Below are positions 26,097 to 34,894 of a DNA stretch of 64,000 nucleotides, one piece after another. The translations under genes and the position numbers were made by a program. Source of the DNA: Paenibacillus sp. Soil766 (GTDB lineage Bacteria > Bacillota > Bacilli > Paenibacillales > NBRC-103111); contig NZ_LMSJ01000014.1 of the NCBI RefSeq assembly GCF_001428105.1, forward strand, positions 23,372 through 87,371, read 5' to 3'. The notes under the pieces are model-generated. The model worked only from the letters and a program-made list of their open reading frames with translations. It was not told the origin of the DNA and did not search any database. The number at the start of each line of letters is the position of its first letter. Position 1 is the stretch's first letter.

Positions 26097-27087
26097 ATGG
26101 ATAGCTTTAACGCAATCGTCGTGGAGCGAATACAGGATCAGTTTGCTTGCCAAATAAAACAAATCCGCATGGAGGATTTACCCGCTGGGGAAGTGACGAT
26201 CCGCGTCGCTTACTCTGGCATTAATTATAAAGATGCGATGGCTTGCAGCCCATCGGGGCGAGTCGTGCGCCAGTACCCCATGGTACCTGGCATCGATCTG
26301 GCGGGTACGGTCGTGGCCTCGTCAGATCCCCGCTATCGCGAGGGAGATGAAGTGCTCGTGACCAGCTACGAGCTGGGCACAGGGCATTTCGGCGGGTTCA
26401 GCGCGTATACGCGCGTCCCCGCCGATTGGGTCGTGCCACTCCCGCAGGGACTGACGCATCGCGAAGTGATGATTCTCGGCACGGCGGGATTGACAGCAGC
26501 CCTATCCATTCACCGAATGGAGCAGAATGGGCTGCGCAAGGAACAGGGACCCATGCTCGTGCGCGGGGCAACGGGTGGTGTTGGCAGCAGCAGCGTCTCG
26601 ATTGCTCGCCGCTCTGGGTTATGAAGTGGAGGCAAGCACAGGGAAGTCCGCTGACCACGCGTATTTGCTAGAGCTTGGTGCGGCGCGTGTGCTAACTCGG
26701 GAGGAGCTTTCGCCTGCCGATAGTAAGCCGATCAGCAAGGAGTACTGGGCTGGGGCGGTTGATCCGGTCGGAGGCCCAGCGCTCGCGCACGTGCTCAGTC
26801 GGATGAGATACGGCGCCTCCGTGGCGCTGAGTGGATTGACGGGCGGAGCGGACTTTGCGGCGACAGTGTATCCTTTTATCCTGCGAGGTGTGAATGTACT
26901 CGGGATTGATTCTGTCTATTGCCCGTCTGAAGTTAGGAAGACGCTCTGGGAGCGGATGGCAACGGAGCTGAAGCCGCGGTTGCTCGAGCAGACGGTGTAT
27001 AAGGAAGTTGGACTGGATGAGGTTGCTGAGGCGGCACAGCTCGTTTTGGAAGGCAAGGTTAGAGGCAGGGTATTGGTCAGGCTGTGA
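26097..27087 (+). pseudogene. YhdH/YhfP-family quinone oxidoreductase, single-base frameshift
   Basis: Zinc-free medium-chain dehydrogenase of the acryloyl-CoA reductase (YhdH/YhfP) type, split into two overlapping frames (26097-26624 and a downstream frame ending 27087). Part 1 has the GroES-like domain (YSGINYKDAM, PGIDLAGTV) and the NADPH loop RGATGGVGSSSVS; part 2 continues LLAALGYEVEASTGK. Removing one T at 26602-26603 restores VSMLAALGYEV, the expected family sequence, and the total length (991 bases) is 330 codons plus one base. Start ATG preceded by GGAGG. Either a recent inactivating insertion or a sequencing error; nothing else is damaged. Confidence 0.85.
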
Positions 27088-27132
27088 TGGCTTGGTTTGG
27101 TTTGAAAAAATGTGGCGGAGGAGTGTTGAATC

Positions 27133-27990
27133 ATGAAAATGCGGGTATCCGCTGTTCAATATCATTTACATACGATAAACAGTTTTGAAGAGTTTGCCGC
27201 ACAGGTGGAGCATTATGTGAAAGTGGCGCAGGAGTTTGAGGCGGATTTCGTCCTATTTCCTGAGTTGTTCACCACGCAGCTGATGTCCATTGGCGATGAG
27301 AACGGCAAAGCGTTGCCGATCGAGGCACTGCCTTCTTTTACAGAAGCCTATCTCAAGTTATTTCAAGGACTTGCTCAGCAAACGGGCATGCATTTGATCG
27401 GGGGTACGCACATTACGGCAGAAGGGGAGAAGCTGTTCAATACAGCGTTCTTGTTCTACCCAGATGGACGAATTGGCGAGCAGAAGAAGCTGCACATTAC
27501 CCCAACAGAAGTGAAGGAATGGGGAATGGGTGCGGGGGATTCGCTGCAGGTTTTTGATACGGACAAAGGTCGGATTGCCATTCTCGTCTGTTACGATGTG
27601 GAATTTCCCGAAATTGTGCGAATGGCCAGAGCCCGTGGGGCTGATGTGCTCTTCGCCCCTTCGTGCACGGATGATCGACATGGGTTCCATCGGGTTCGAT
27701 ATACGTGTCATGCCCGGACGATTGAGAACCAGATCTACGTCGTAACAACAGGGACAGTTGGCGCTTTACCAACGGTTGATTTCATGAGAGCGAACTTCGG
27801 GCAAGCTGCTGTCATTACGCCAAATGATGTACCGTTCCCGCCGAAAGGCATTCTTGTCGAAGGCGAGATTAATGGCGACATGGTTGTGACCGCCGACCTC
27901 GATCTCTCGCTGTTGGCAGTCGTTCGGGAGCGGGGCTCCGTCACTACGTGGCGTGACCGTCGTACCGATTTGTACACGGATTGGTCATGA
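27133..27990 (+). CDS. Carbon-nitrogen hydrolase (nitrilase superfamily)
   Basis: Amidase-type member of the nitrilase superfamily (285 residues). The Glu-Lys-Cys triad is visible: Glu in LFPELFTT (about 45), Lys in EQKKLHITP (about 120), Cys in ILVCYDVEFPE (about 155). Start ATG follows GGCGGAGGAG. It is followed after 4 bases by a GNAT acetyltransferase; nitrilase and GNAT domains are fused in some relatives such as B. subtilis YhcX, so the two may act together. Substrate unknown. Confidence 0.88.
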   Translation: MKMRVSAVQYHLHTINSFEEFAAQVEHYVKVAQEFEADFVLFPELFTTQLMSIGDENGKALPIEALPSFTEAYLKLFQGLAQQTGMHLIGGTHITAEGEKLFNTAFLFYPDGRIGEQKKLHITPTEVKEWGMGAGDSLQVFDTDKGRIAILVCYDVEFPEIVRMARARGADVLFAPSCTDDRHGFHRVRYTCHARTIENQIYVVTTGTVGALPTVDFMRANFGQAAVITPNDVPFPPKGILVEGEINGDMVVTADLDLSLLAVVRERGSVTTWRDRRTDLYTDWS

Positions 27991-27994
27991 TGAG

Positions 27995-28669
27995 ATGAGA
28001 AAACATCTCTATGTGTTCGATGGTGATACCCCCGTAGAGGCGGTCATTCGCACCTATGGCGTGGCGGATTTTGATGCATTGATTGCAGTTCAGCAGGCGA
28101 GTTTTCCACCTCCTTTTCCCTCCGAACTCTGGTGGACGAAGGAGCAACTGACGGAGCATGTGACGCGGTTTCCCGAAGGGGCGCTGTGCGTGGAAGTGGC
28201 AGGTCAAGTTGTGGGCTCGATCACGGGACTGCGTGTGGACACTGAGGCTATGGCGGCTAGCGCTGATCACAGCTGGTCAACTGTAACGGATGATGGGTAT
28301 ATCCGCACGCATCGTCCAGATGGGGACACACTCTACATTGTGGATGTATGCATCATGCCGGCTTACCGTAAGCTTGGGCTAGGAAAGTGGCTTATGCAGT
28401 CCATGTATGAAGTGGTCGTTCAGTTGGGGGTGGCGCGGTTGCTTGGAGGCGGCCGGATGCCTGGCTATCATAAGGTTGCAGAATCGATGCGTGCAGATAG
28501 CTATGTGTCGGCCGTGATGGCGGGGACGATGAAGGACCCGGTGATTACCTTTTTGTTACGATGCGGCCGGACACCAGTAGGTGTGGTTGCGGGGTATTTG
28601 GAGGATGAGGAATCGCTGAATCATGCTTTGTTGATGGAGTGGCGTAACCCTTTTACATATCAAAAATAG
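27995..28669 (+). CDS. GNAT-family N-acetyltransferase
   Basis: GNAT-fold protein (224 residues). The acetyl-CoA-binding region is YIVDVCIMPAYRKLGLGKWL (about 112-131), and FDALIAVQQASFPPPFPSEL is the N-terminal substrate part. The chosen ATG at 27995 lies 4 bases past the nitrilase stop; an ORF beginning at 27953 would overlap the nitrilase. The pairing with the nitrilase suggests a shared pathway. Acceptor substrate unknown. Confidence 0.83.
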   Translation: MRKHLYVFDGDTPVEAVIRTYGVADFDALIAVQQASFPPPFPSELWWTKEQLTEHVTRFPEGALCVEVAGQVVGSITGLRVDTEAMAASADHSWSTVTDDGYIRTHRPDGDTLYIVDVCIMPAYRKLGLGKWLMQSMYEVVVQLGVARLLGGGRMPGYHKVAESMRADSYVSAVMAGTMKDPVITFLLRCGRTPVGVVAGYLEDEESLNHALLMEWRNPFTYQK

Positions 28670-28684
28670 GAGTGAGTTAACCTT

Positions 28685-29356
28685 ATGGAATTCATACGTA
28701 TAACGAGTATTGAGGACCCGTTGTTTCGATCGATGCATGATCTGATGAAAGAGGTATTTCCGCCAGAGGAAGTACTCGAATATTCATTATGGAAAGAGCC
28801 ATTGGAAGACCCGGGCATTCGCGTTTTTGTTGCAGTACATGAGGGCAAAGTGGTCGGTACGACGGAGTACCGCTACTATGAGGATTGGCAAGTGGCGATG
28901 ACGGATTTCACTATTATTGGTGGGGCGGGGCTTGGGATCGGTCGGTTTTTGGCAAGAAAAAGGTGGCAGGATTTGGAGCAATTGGCCGCTGAATCAGGTA
29001 AGCAGATAGCAGGGATGTTCGCTGAGATTTACGATCCTTATCGGATCGAGGGGCATGCTTTTGGCGGCGTGAAACCGATGGACCCTTACGTTCGACGTGA
29101 GGTGCTGTCGCACCTTGGCTATAAGCGGATTGACTTCCCGTATGTGCATCCTTCTTGGGAAAACAACGGGGACGCTGTCGAGGAGCTAGATCTATGCTTC
29201 CTGCCGACCGATGAAGATAAGACAGAGATCAGCGCTGCTTTGGTCGCCAAGTTCTTACGCCGGTATTATGCGGTGCTTGCGAATAAGCCGCATGCTTGGG
29301 AATCGATGGTTGTTGGGTTGGAAGGAAAAGAAACGGTGGCGTTATTGCCATTGTAA
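28685..29356 (+). CDS. GNAT-type acetyltransferase family protein
   Basis: 223-residue protein starting at an ATG 8 bases after AGGAGTGAG, 15 bases downstream of the previous GNAT gene and so probably in the same operon. VFVAVHEGKVVGTTEYRYY (about 42-60) matches the GNAT beta hairpin and GAGLGIGRFLARKRW the pyrophosphate loop. It lacks a canonical Q/RxxGxG/A, so the call is at superfamily level. Confidence 0.65.
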   Translation: MEFIRITSIEDPLFRSMHDLMKEVFPPEEVLEYSLWKEPLEDPGIRVFVAVHEGKVVGTTEYRYYEDWQVAMTDFTIIGGAGLGIGRFLARKRWQDLEQLAAESGKQIAGMFAEIYDPYRIEGHAFGGVKPMDPYVRREVLSHLGYKRIDFPYVHPSWENNGDAVEELDLCFLPTDEDKTEISAALVAKFLRRYYAVLANKPHAWESMVVGLEGKETVALLPL

Positions 29357-29373
29357 GCTCTGTGCATGCAAAA

Positions 29374-29404
29374 AGGAGTCCGAATGGACTCCTGTATTTC
29401 TTTC
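29374..29404. terminator. Bidirectional terminator
   Basis: AGGAGTCC-GAAT-GGACTCCT followed by T-rich sequence on the plus strand and preceded by AAAA (T run on the minus strand). It serves both the GNAT gene and the convergent SRPBCC gene. Confidence 0.8.
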
Positions 29405-29416
29405 TAGGTTACAAGT

Positions 29417-29866
29417 CTACCAACCGAAATCTAGCGTTTTACCCGTCTCGGCTAGCGTCTTGATGTTGCTGAGAATCATCCACCAACTGGCTTTAGTCGA
29501 CTCAAAGCTCGGGTGATTTGGCGTCCATTGATCGTTCACGAGCGTCAATTTGGTACAACTGCCTACGGTTTCTAGGGTGATTGTCATGCGTGATTCGAAC
29601 TCAGCATGGTTCTCACGATAAGAAGGCCCAGCATGCTCCGTACAGCTAAGTAATTTCTCGGGCTCATAGGCCAAAATTTTGCCATACACATGCACCGTTT
29701 CATCCCCATCTTGACCTGGGCCAATATAGGAATAATCCGAGCCAATTTCAAAGGTTGAATGCAGCACGCTGCCGAACAATATTTGCCGTGTCCCCTCAGG
29801 GGTGATGAGAATATCCCACACTTGCTTCGTACTTGCACCAATATAAAATTCATACTTTAGCTCCAT
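29417..29866 (-). CDS. SRPBCC (AHSA1-like, START-fold) protein
   Basis: Small cytosolic protein (149 residues) of the SRPBCC/activator-of-Hsp90-like class: YEFYIGASTKQVWDILITPE at the start and the C-terminal WTPNHPSFESTKASWWMILSNI are typical. The ATG at 29866 is preferred; AAGGAG lies 11 bases upstream and overlaps an alternative GTG start. Divergent from an AraC-type gene with 93 bases between. Ligand unknown. Confidence 0.8.
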   Translation of the reverse strand: MELKYEFYIGASTKQVWDILITPEGTRQILFGSVLHSTFEIGSDYSYIGPGQDGDETVHVYGKILAYEPEKLLSCTEHAGPSYRENHAEFESRMTITLETVGSCTKLTLVNDQWTPNHPSFESTKASWWMILSNIKTLAETGKTLDFGW

Positions 29867-29959
29867 AATCGCACGCACTCCTTCGCTTCTGTGATCCTAC
29901 CTATCATAATGCCTCTACTATTCCTATGTATTGTAAAAACGCGACAAGGAGTGTTCGAT

Positions 29960-30787
29960 ATGTCTACGAATACGAATTTAACTACGAATAACGCCATGCC
30001 TAGCTTGGGGATTATCAATTTTCAGCAAGGTGGGCACAAATTTCAGCTTTCTCGGTATGCACCAGCAGATGATGTAGGTTTTTTCGTTCGTCATTATTGG
30101 GTAGTCAAATGGGATTTGGCCGGGGAAGAACCCTATACCCAGCATGTTATTCCTAATCCCTGCGTGAATCTCGTTGTGGAACCAGAGCGCACAGCGATTT
30201 ACGGTCCAGGCAAAGAGAAGTACGGACATCGCCTAGAAGGGCAGGGGAGTGTGTTTGGCGTGAAATTTAAGCCAGGCGGATTTTACCCTTTTGTCAAGGA
30301 AAACGTGTCTAGCATGTTAAATAATCCGCTGTGTATTAGCAATGTTTTCGATACGGATCCGCGATTAATAGAAGCGCAAGTGTTCAGTCACAGTGATGAT
30401 GGGCGGAACGTTAGTCTTGTTGAGGGGATGATTCGGTCCAAGCTGCCTGCTCAGGATGAACAGGTCACCTTGGTGAATCAAATCGTAGACTATGTGTACG
30501 GGCAACCCGACATTACCAAGGTTGATGCAATATGTGAGCATTTTCAAATGAATATCCGCACGCTGCAGCGACTCTTCGATCAATATGTCGGTGTCAGTCC
30601 GAAGTGGGTAATCAAAATCGCTCGCATCCAAAGCGCAGCAGAAACCACTGACGGTACTGACACGCATAATTGGACTAAGCTCTCGATGGATCTGGGCTAT
30701 CATGACCAGTCTCATTTTATTAAGGATTTCAAGTCGATTCTGGGTCAGACGCCGGAGGAGTATGTGCTAGGGAAGCGGGCAAAGTGA
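29960..30787 (+). CDS. AraC-family regulator with DUF6597-type N-terminal domain
   Basis: Transcription factor (275 residues) starting 8 bases after AAGGAG. The N-terminal part (about 10-150) with HYWVVKWDL and GVKFKPGGFYPF fits the DUF6597 sensor; the C-terminal AraC DNA-binding domain includes VDAICEHFQMNIRTLQRLF and MDLGYHDQSHFIKDFK. It is divergent from the SRPBCC gene and may control it; inferred from position. Confidence 0.85.
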   Translation: MSTNTNLTTNNAMPSLGIINFQQGGHKFQLSRYAPADDVGFFVRHYWVVKWDLAGEEPYTQHVIPNPCVNLVVEPERTAIYGPGKEKYGHRLEGQGSVFGVKFKPGGFYPFVKENVSSMLNNPLCISNVFDTDPRLIEAQVFSHSDDGRNVSLVEGMIRSKLPAQDEQVTLVNQIVDYVYGQPDITKVDAICEHFQMNIRTLQRLFDQYVGVSPKWVIKIARIQSAAETTDGTDTHNWTKLSMDLGYHDQSHFIKDFKSILGQTPEEYVLGKRAK

Positions 30788-30924
30788 GTGCAAGGAATAG
30801 GCTAATCGGGACGTCGCTGTTGCAATTCCGCTACTAAGCAATCTATGTGATACCGCAGCTACGGGATTGCTACTCGGCACCTATGTGTATAACTGATCTC
30901 TCCCAGCACTTCGTGCATACTACG

Positions 30925-31004
30925 ACAAAGATAACTGGAAAACCTCCAGTTATCTTTGTGAAATTTCACCGAAACGAGTGATTAACTGTAAAAATAGCTA
31001 CTTA
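30925..31004. repeat. Palindrome element pair at 51-bp pitch
   Basis: ATAACTGGA-AAACC-TCCAGTTAT (30931-30953) lies within a perfect 15-bp-arm palindrome from 30925 to 30959. A second unit begins exactly 51 bases later with TTAACTGTA (30982), but its right word is degenerate. The surrounding 367-base convergent gap (30788-31154) holds no gene; it also has a GGTGCG/CGCACC hairpin at 31114-31127. Confidence 0.75.
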
Positions 31005-31154
31005 GCGCAGCCGCTACTCGCCCGATCACCAACTAAGCAATCCTTCCACACTGAGCTCCCCCATACATTCAGTCTCCAACAACCCCATGCATTAGCAGGC
31101 ACCGAAGGCACCGGGTGCGGTCGCACCTAGCGAACTGCTCCTTTCCATCATTTC

Positions 31155-32360
31155 CTACATAGCCTGCTGCTTCGCACTTTCTTGTTTTTTCTTAAGAAGC
31201 GGGCCTAATAAAACGACCCCCGCGAACAGCAAACAGCCGCTTAAACCATATACGGTAAACAACGATGTTGAATCCTTCAAATAACCGGATAAAGCCATCC
31301 CCGCTAGCATCATCCCCATGAAAATCGGTGTAATCGTTCCGCCAACTCGCCCCATAAACGGCCCATCGGTGTTCCGCATAATCAGGGTTTGAATACCGAC
31401 ATGGATGCAAGGATAGAATAATCCACTCACGATCTGTAGGATCAGCGTCACAGATACGAGGGTTGAGGCTCCGACACCGATGGTGCAAACAGCACTTACA
31501 AGCAAACCTGCGGCAAGCAAATATTGCGGTTTAACCTTCTTCGCAACTCCCATAATGACCATACCACCGATAAGCATGGCAGCCCCGTTCGCCATTAGAA
31601 ACCATTGCAGCGATTGTTTGTTTAATCCTAGTTTCTCAATGGCTATGAATATCGCGAGCGGCTGAACAAGACCTGCAGCTAATCCAGTGACACCGAAGGT
31701 CAGGCTTAGTGTTCGGAGTGAGTGGTTGGATTGCACATAACGCAGGCCAGTCACCAGCTCCTTTAAGAAGTTGCTGCTTCCCGCAGATGCCTCTTCTTTC
31801 TCGTCTTTTGGGAGAGAAGTAAGCACCAGGGATGAACCGAAGAACATTACACCTGTGAGGATAAGAGAAGCTTCGATACCGTAGTTCAGATAGATGAACG
31901 TACCCATCACAGGGCCCAAGACCATGAAAATAGCAATGAGGGACTGAGACATCGCCATAACACCTTGGAGGTGCTCCGCGGGTACATTCTTTTTATAGAG
32001 CTTCATGGCGGAAGGTTGTGAAAATTGAGATAAACTGGCGGAAATAAACGTCCCGATCAGTAAAGCATACCAAGAGCCAGATAACAGGGTAAACAATACA
32101 AGGAATACCGTTACAGCGGATAAAAGATCACTCCAAACCATGGTCCGCTTCGGCTGCCAGCGATCAGCGAACGTGCCGCCAATGAAGGCGAAGATGAAAA
32201 TAGGCGCTGTCTCCACAATGGAAATCAAGGATACATACTGCGGATTATTGTGGGTAATGTCCGAGATATAGAGGAGGATAGCGAAATTACGGATCCAAAT
32301 ACCGAGCTGTAGGAGCACACGGGACAGGAGAATGGTACGAACATAGCGATTGGTTAACAA
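31155..32360 (-). CDS. MFS transporter
   Basis: Twelve-span major facilitator (401 residues), probably an efflux protein. The loop between helices 2 and 3 has GGTFADRWQPKRTMVWSDLL, the family signature. Start is TTG, 8 bases after AAAGGA. A near-consensus promoter and a 17-bp palindrome of MarR type lie immediately upstream, but no regulator gene is adjacent. Substrate unknown. Confidence 0.88.
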   Translation of the reverse strand: MLTNRYVRTILLSRVLLQLGIWIRNFAILLYISDITHNNPQYVSLISIVETAPIFIFAFIGGTFADRWQPKRTMVWSDLLSAVTVFLVLFTLLSGSWYALLIGTFISASLSQFSQPSAMKLYKKNVPAEHLQGVMAMSQSLIAIFMVLGPVMGTFIYLNYGIEASLILTGVMFFGSSLVLTSLPKDEKEEASAGSSNFLKELVTGLRYVQSNHSLRTLSLTFGVTGLAAGLVQPLAIFIAIEKLGLNKQSLQWFLMANGAAMLIGGMVIMGVAKKVKPQYLLAAGLLVSAVCTIGVGASTLVSVTLILQIVSGLFYPCIHVGIQTLIMRNTDGPFMGRVGGTITPIFMGMMLAGMALSGYLKDSTSLFTVYGLSGCLLFAGVVLLGPLLKKKQESAKQQAM

Positions 32361-32401
32361 AGGTTTCAGTCCTTTCGATGTTTTATTTACTGAATTACTA
32401 A

Positions 32402-32418
32402 TTTACTAAGTTAGTAAA
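32402..32418. promoter_or_regulatory. Palindromic operator of the MFS gene
   Basis: TTTACTAA-G-TTAGTAAA is a perfect palindrome, with a third TTACTAA at 32395. It lies just downstream of the predicted transcription start, where a repressor would block. The pattern resembles MarR-family sites; this is an inference. Confidence 0.6.
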
Positions 32419-32429
32419 ATTACATCCAA

Positions 32430-32459
32430 ATCATAGCTCACTCGACCGAAGGAAGTCAA
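32430..32459 (-). promoter_or_regulatory. Promoter of the MFS gene
   Basis: On the minus strand, TTGACT (32459-32454), 18 bases, TATGAT (32435-32430). Transcription would begin near 32423, next to the palindrome. Confidence 0.6.
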
Positions 32460-32480
32460 TATTGATTTTGAATTGGAAAT

Positions 32481-32507
32481 AAAAAACGGCTGCCCTAGGG
32501 CAACCGT
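32481..32507 (-). terminator. Minus-strand terminator after a gene remnant
   Basis: ACGGTTGCCC and GGGCAGCCGT with TTTTT on the minus strand. No full gene reads into it; only the short open frame 32510-32620 does, ending 3 bases before the hairpin. Confidence 0.65.
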
Positions 32508-32509
32508 AA

Positions 32510-32620
32510 TCATCTTCCAAGTGATTGAACATCCTCTCTGTCTGGTTTCATAGATAGTACGAACAGCTCATGAAGATCGTTCACGGCTACACGAAAAAAT
32601 ATGTAGAATGATTTATTAGC
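32510..32620 (-). pseudogene. Possible C-terminal remnant of a lost gene
   Basis: A 36-codon open stretch without a start codon or ribosome site translates to a plausible protein tail (FFRVAVNDLHELFVLSMKPD then REDVQSLGR) and stops three bases before a minus-strand terminator. A stop codon, short spacer and terminator with no gene in front suggests the 3-prime end of a deleted gene. It lies next to the orphan operator, so the lost gene might have been the MFS regulator; that is speculation. Confidence 0.3.
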
Positions 32621-32698
32621 TTACCACCTCAGTGCTCAGACATGTATAATGACAGCAGGTAAGTCCATATGAATGAGATGACTAATGGAGGACAACAT

Positions 32699-33580
32699 AT
32701 GAAACAAGGCATATATGCAAGAGCGGGACTATCCCCTGAAGAGTTGGAGGAGGTTCGAGTCTTATGGGAGATGTGCAACGCGCACGAAAATATCGACATT
32801 AAACTAAACTGGGGCACGTTATCCAGCCGTCCTGCTGGCATGACGAATGATTTTGTTTACTACGAAAATGACCGGATTGTCGGTTTCCTAGCGATTTACA
32901 GCTTCTTATCTACCGAAGTGGAAATCAGTGGTATGGTGCATCCAGAGGCGAGGCGCCGGGGGATTTTCGGACAGCTTGTTCACAAGGCCATGGAAGTGTG
33001 TGGTGGAAGAGGAGTACCAAAGCTGATTTTCATCAATGAGCGTGGCTCGGCAAGCGGGAAGGCTTTTTTGACCAAGCTTGGGGCAGAGTACTCTTTTTCC
33101 GAATATGTGATGGAGCTGAAAGATCAGGTCATCCCGCATGCCTCCACACCAACAGAGTTATCCATTCGCTTAGCAGATACTTCGGATACGGAGCTGTTAG
33201 TCAAACTGAATATGTCAGGCTTCAACATGTCAGAAGTGGATACCCGTGAGTATGTTATTCAAACCATTACGGGTGACAAGGAACGGACGTGGATTGCGGA
33301 GCTAGGAGCAAATAAAGAGCCGATTGGAAAAATTGGTGCGATGGTGGAGCCGGGTGTTAGTGGATTTATTTATGGTTTTTGCGTGTTGCCTGGGATAAGG
33401 AGCAAGGGGTATGGTCGTCAAATATTGAGTCAAACGATTACAGCGTTGAAAGAACAAGATCAAGCGGAGCATATCAAGCTGGAAGTGTCGGTAGAGAACG
33501 AGAAAGCACTCGGCCTGTATGAATCCTGCGGATTTGCAACGAAGAACGCGAATGACTATTACGTGCTCCTACGCGCTTAA
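32699..33580 (+). CDS. Tandem-GNAT acetyltransferase
   Basis: 293-residue protein with two GNAT domains. Domain 1 (about 40-130) has VHPEARRRGIFGQLVHKA; domain 2 (about 150-293) has VLPGIRSKGYGRQIL and ends with the ENEKALGLYESCGF motif. The ATG at 32699 is 6 bases after GGAGGA; upstream ATGs at 32669 and 32678 are not so placed. A TATAAT at 32645-32650 with TTACCA 18 bases earlier is a likely promoter. Substrate unknown. Confidence 0.85.
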   Translation: MKQGIYARAGLSPEELEEVRVLWEMCNAHENIDIKLNWGTLSSRPAGMTNDFVYYENDRIVGFLAIYSFLSTEVEISGMVHPEARRRGIFGQLVHKAMEVCGGRGVPKLIFINERGSASGKAFLTKLGAEYSFSEYVMELKDQVIPHASTPTELSIRLADTSDTELLVKLNMSGFNMSEVDTREYVIQTITGDKERTWIAELGANKEPIGKIGAMVEPGVSGFIYGFCVLPGIRSKGYGRQILSQTITALKEQDQAEHIKLEVSVENEKALGLYESCGFATKNANDYYVLLRA

Positions 33581-33625
33581 AAAAAGGATAGAACAGCGGA
33601 TTCGCTCTGCTGTCTATCCTTTTTT
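33581..33625 (+). terminator. Terminator of the tandem-GNAT gene
   Basis: AAAAAAGGATAG...ACAGC pairs with GCTGTCTATCCTTTTTT with one bulge; the stem begins right after the stop codon. Confidence 0.9.
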
Positions 33626-33751
33626 GCTATTTGAAGCTTTATGCCCGTCATATGACTGGCCAATCACCAACAGCCTTACCAACAGCCTCACCAACTGACA
33701 TCATCACCCGCCACCAACGAACTTGCCCTCCCACGCCACCGCCTGCCGAGT

Positions 33752-33825
33752 TTAACTGGAGGAAATCCAGTTGTTTTATCAAATGTGAGAAAAGTAGCAG
33801 AATTAGCTGTAGTTTATACAGGTAA
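33752..33825. repeat. Palindrome element pair at 51-bp pitch
   Basis: TTAACTGGA-GGAAA-TCCAGTTGT (33752-33774) and TTAGCTGTA-GTTTA-TACAGGTAA (33803-33825) start exactly 51 bases apart. The second unit and its spacer resemble the last unit of array B. The gap 33626-33988 is convergent and has no gene; the remaining part is a purine-rich run with repeated GATG-GAAGC motifs. Confidence 0.75.
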
Positions 33826-33988
33826 TGCCGCGGTCGCGGTGTTGTGTTGTTCAACGATGCGAAGCTGCGGTGGTGGTGCATGGTTCGACGATGTGAAGCC
33901 GCAGTGCTGCGAAAATACGATGGTTTGAAGCTACATTCACCGGAAACCGCAATCGCGCGAAAAAGTAGAGAGTATGAGGTGAAGCAAT

Positions 33989-34732
33989 CTATTCATGGTA
34001 AATGAGTTCAGATGATGCGCTAATTATGGTGCCTGTATTCAGCCCTGCACAGATATCCTTCATCGAGCCTGGCTTATCAAAATTAAACACATGAATCGGT
34101 ACATGGTAGTCCCGCGCTAGAATAAAGGCGGACTGATCCATCACCTTCAAATTGTGCTGAATCACATCGTTGTAGTGGAGGGATTTGTACTGGAGTGCCT
34201 CCTGATGGTGCTTCGGATCTTTGTCGAAGACACCGTCCACGCCTTGTTTGGCCACGAGAATGGCATCGCAATTGACTTCAATCGCACGTTGCACAGACGG
34301 ATAATCCGTCGTAACGAAAGGCTGTCCGTTTCCGCCAGCGAAAATGACGATGTACCCTTTTTCCAAGTGATGAATGGCTCGTAAACGGATGAAGGGCTCC
34401 GCCACTGATGCGATCGGAATGGCTGTCATGACACGCACTTCGGCATTTGTTTTCGCTTTCAGCACCCCACGCAGCATCAGGCTGTTGATGACCGTTGCTA
34501 ACGTACCGATATTATCAGCTTCCGCTTTCTCGATGCCCCAGCTTTCACCCATATTGCCGCGGAAAATATTACCTCCACCAATCACAAGACACACTTCAAC
34601 GCCTAAATTCACGACGGTCATAATTTCATTGGCGATATGATCGAGCTGTGTAGGGTCAAATCCGAAAGAACTATCACCTGCGACAGCACCGCCGCTAAGT
34701 TTAATAAGGACTCGTTTGTACCGTAAAGTCAT
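33989..34732 (-). CDS. UMP kinase paralogue (PyrH family)
   Basis: Amino-acid-kinase-fold nucleotide kinase (247 residues) resembling bacterial UMP kinase: YKRVLIKLSGGAVAG at the start, GGGNIFRG near 55, TAIPI and the GVDGVFDKDPKHH loop near 170. The ATG at 34732 is 8 bases after GAGGGG; an upstream extension lacks support. It differs from typical PyrH where LSGEAL reads LSGGAV and where TTDTAA reads TTDYPS. The usual neighbours rpsB, tsf and frr are absent, so it is probably a second copy; whether it uses UMP is unproven. Confidence 0.75.
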   Translation of the reverse strand: MTLRYKRVLIKLSGGAVAGDSSFGFDPTQLDHIANEIMTVVNLGVEVCLVIGGGNIFRGNMGESWGIEKAEADNIGTLATVINSLMLRGVLKAKTNAEVRVMTAIPIASVAEPFIRLRAIHHLEKGYIVIFAGGNGQPFVTTDYPSVQRAIEVNCDAILVAKQGVDGVFDKDPKHHQEALQYKSLHYNDVIQHNLKVMDQSAFILARDYHVPIHVFNFDKPGSMKDICAGLNTGTIISASSELIYHE

Positions 34733-34817
34733 TACCATATCCCCTCTCTGATGAGAACGCCTGTACGATAGATTGTGTCTGACAAGGAAGTGTAGTGCGG
34801 CAACCGACGGATGCTTG

Positions 34818-34854
34818 CAAAAAAACACTAAAGCCTTAAATGCTTTAGTGTTTG
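34818..34854 (-). terminator. Terminator of the UMF1-type MFS gene
   Basis: AAACACTAAAGC and GCTTTAGTGTTT across a 7-base loop, followed on the minus strand by TTTT. Confidence 0.88.
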
Positions 34855-34894
34855 CTGTGCCTGCTTCCTCATGTTAGAAGTAATTGTACATGAA

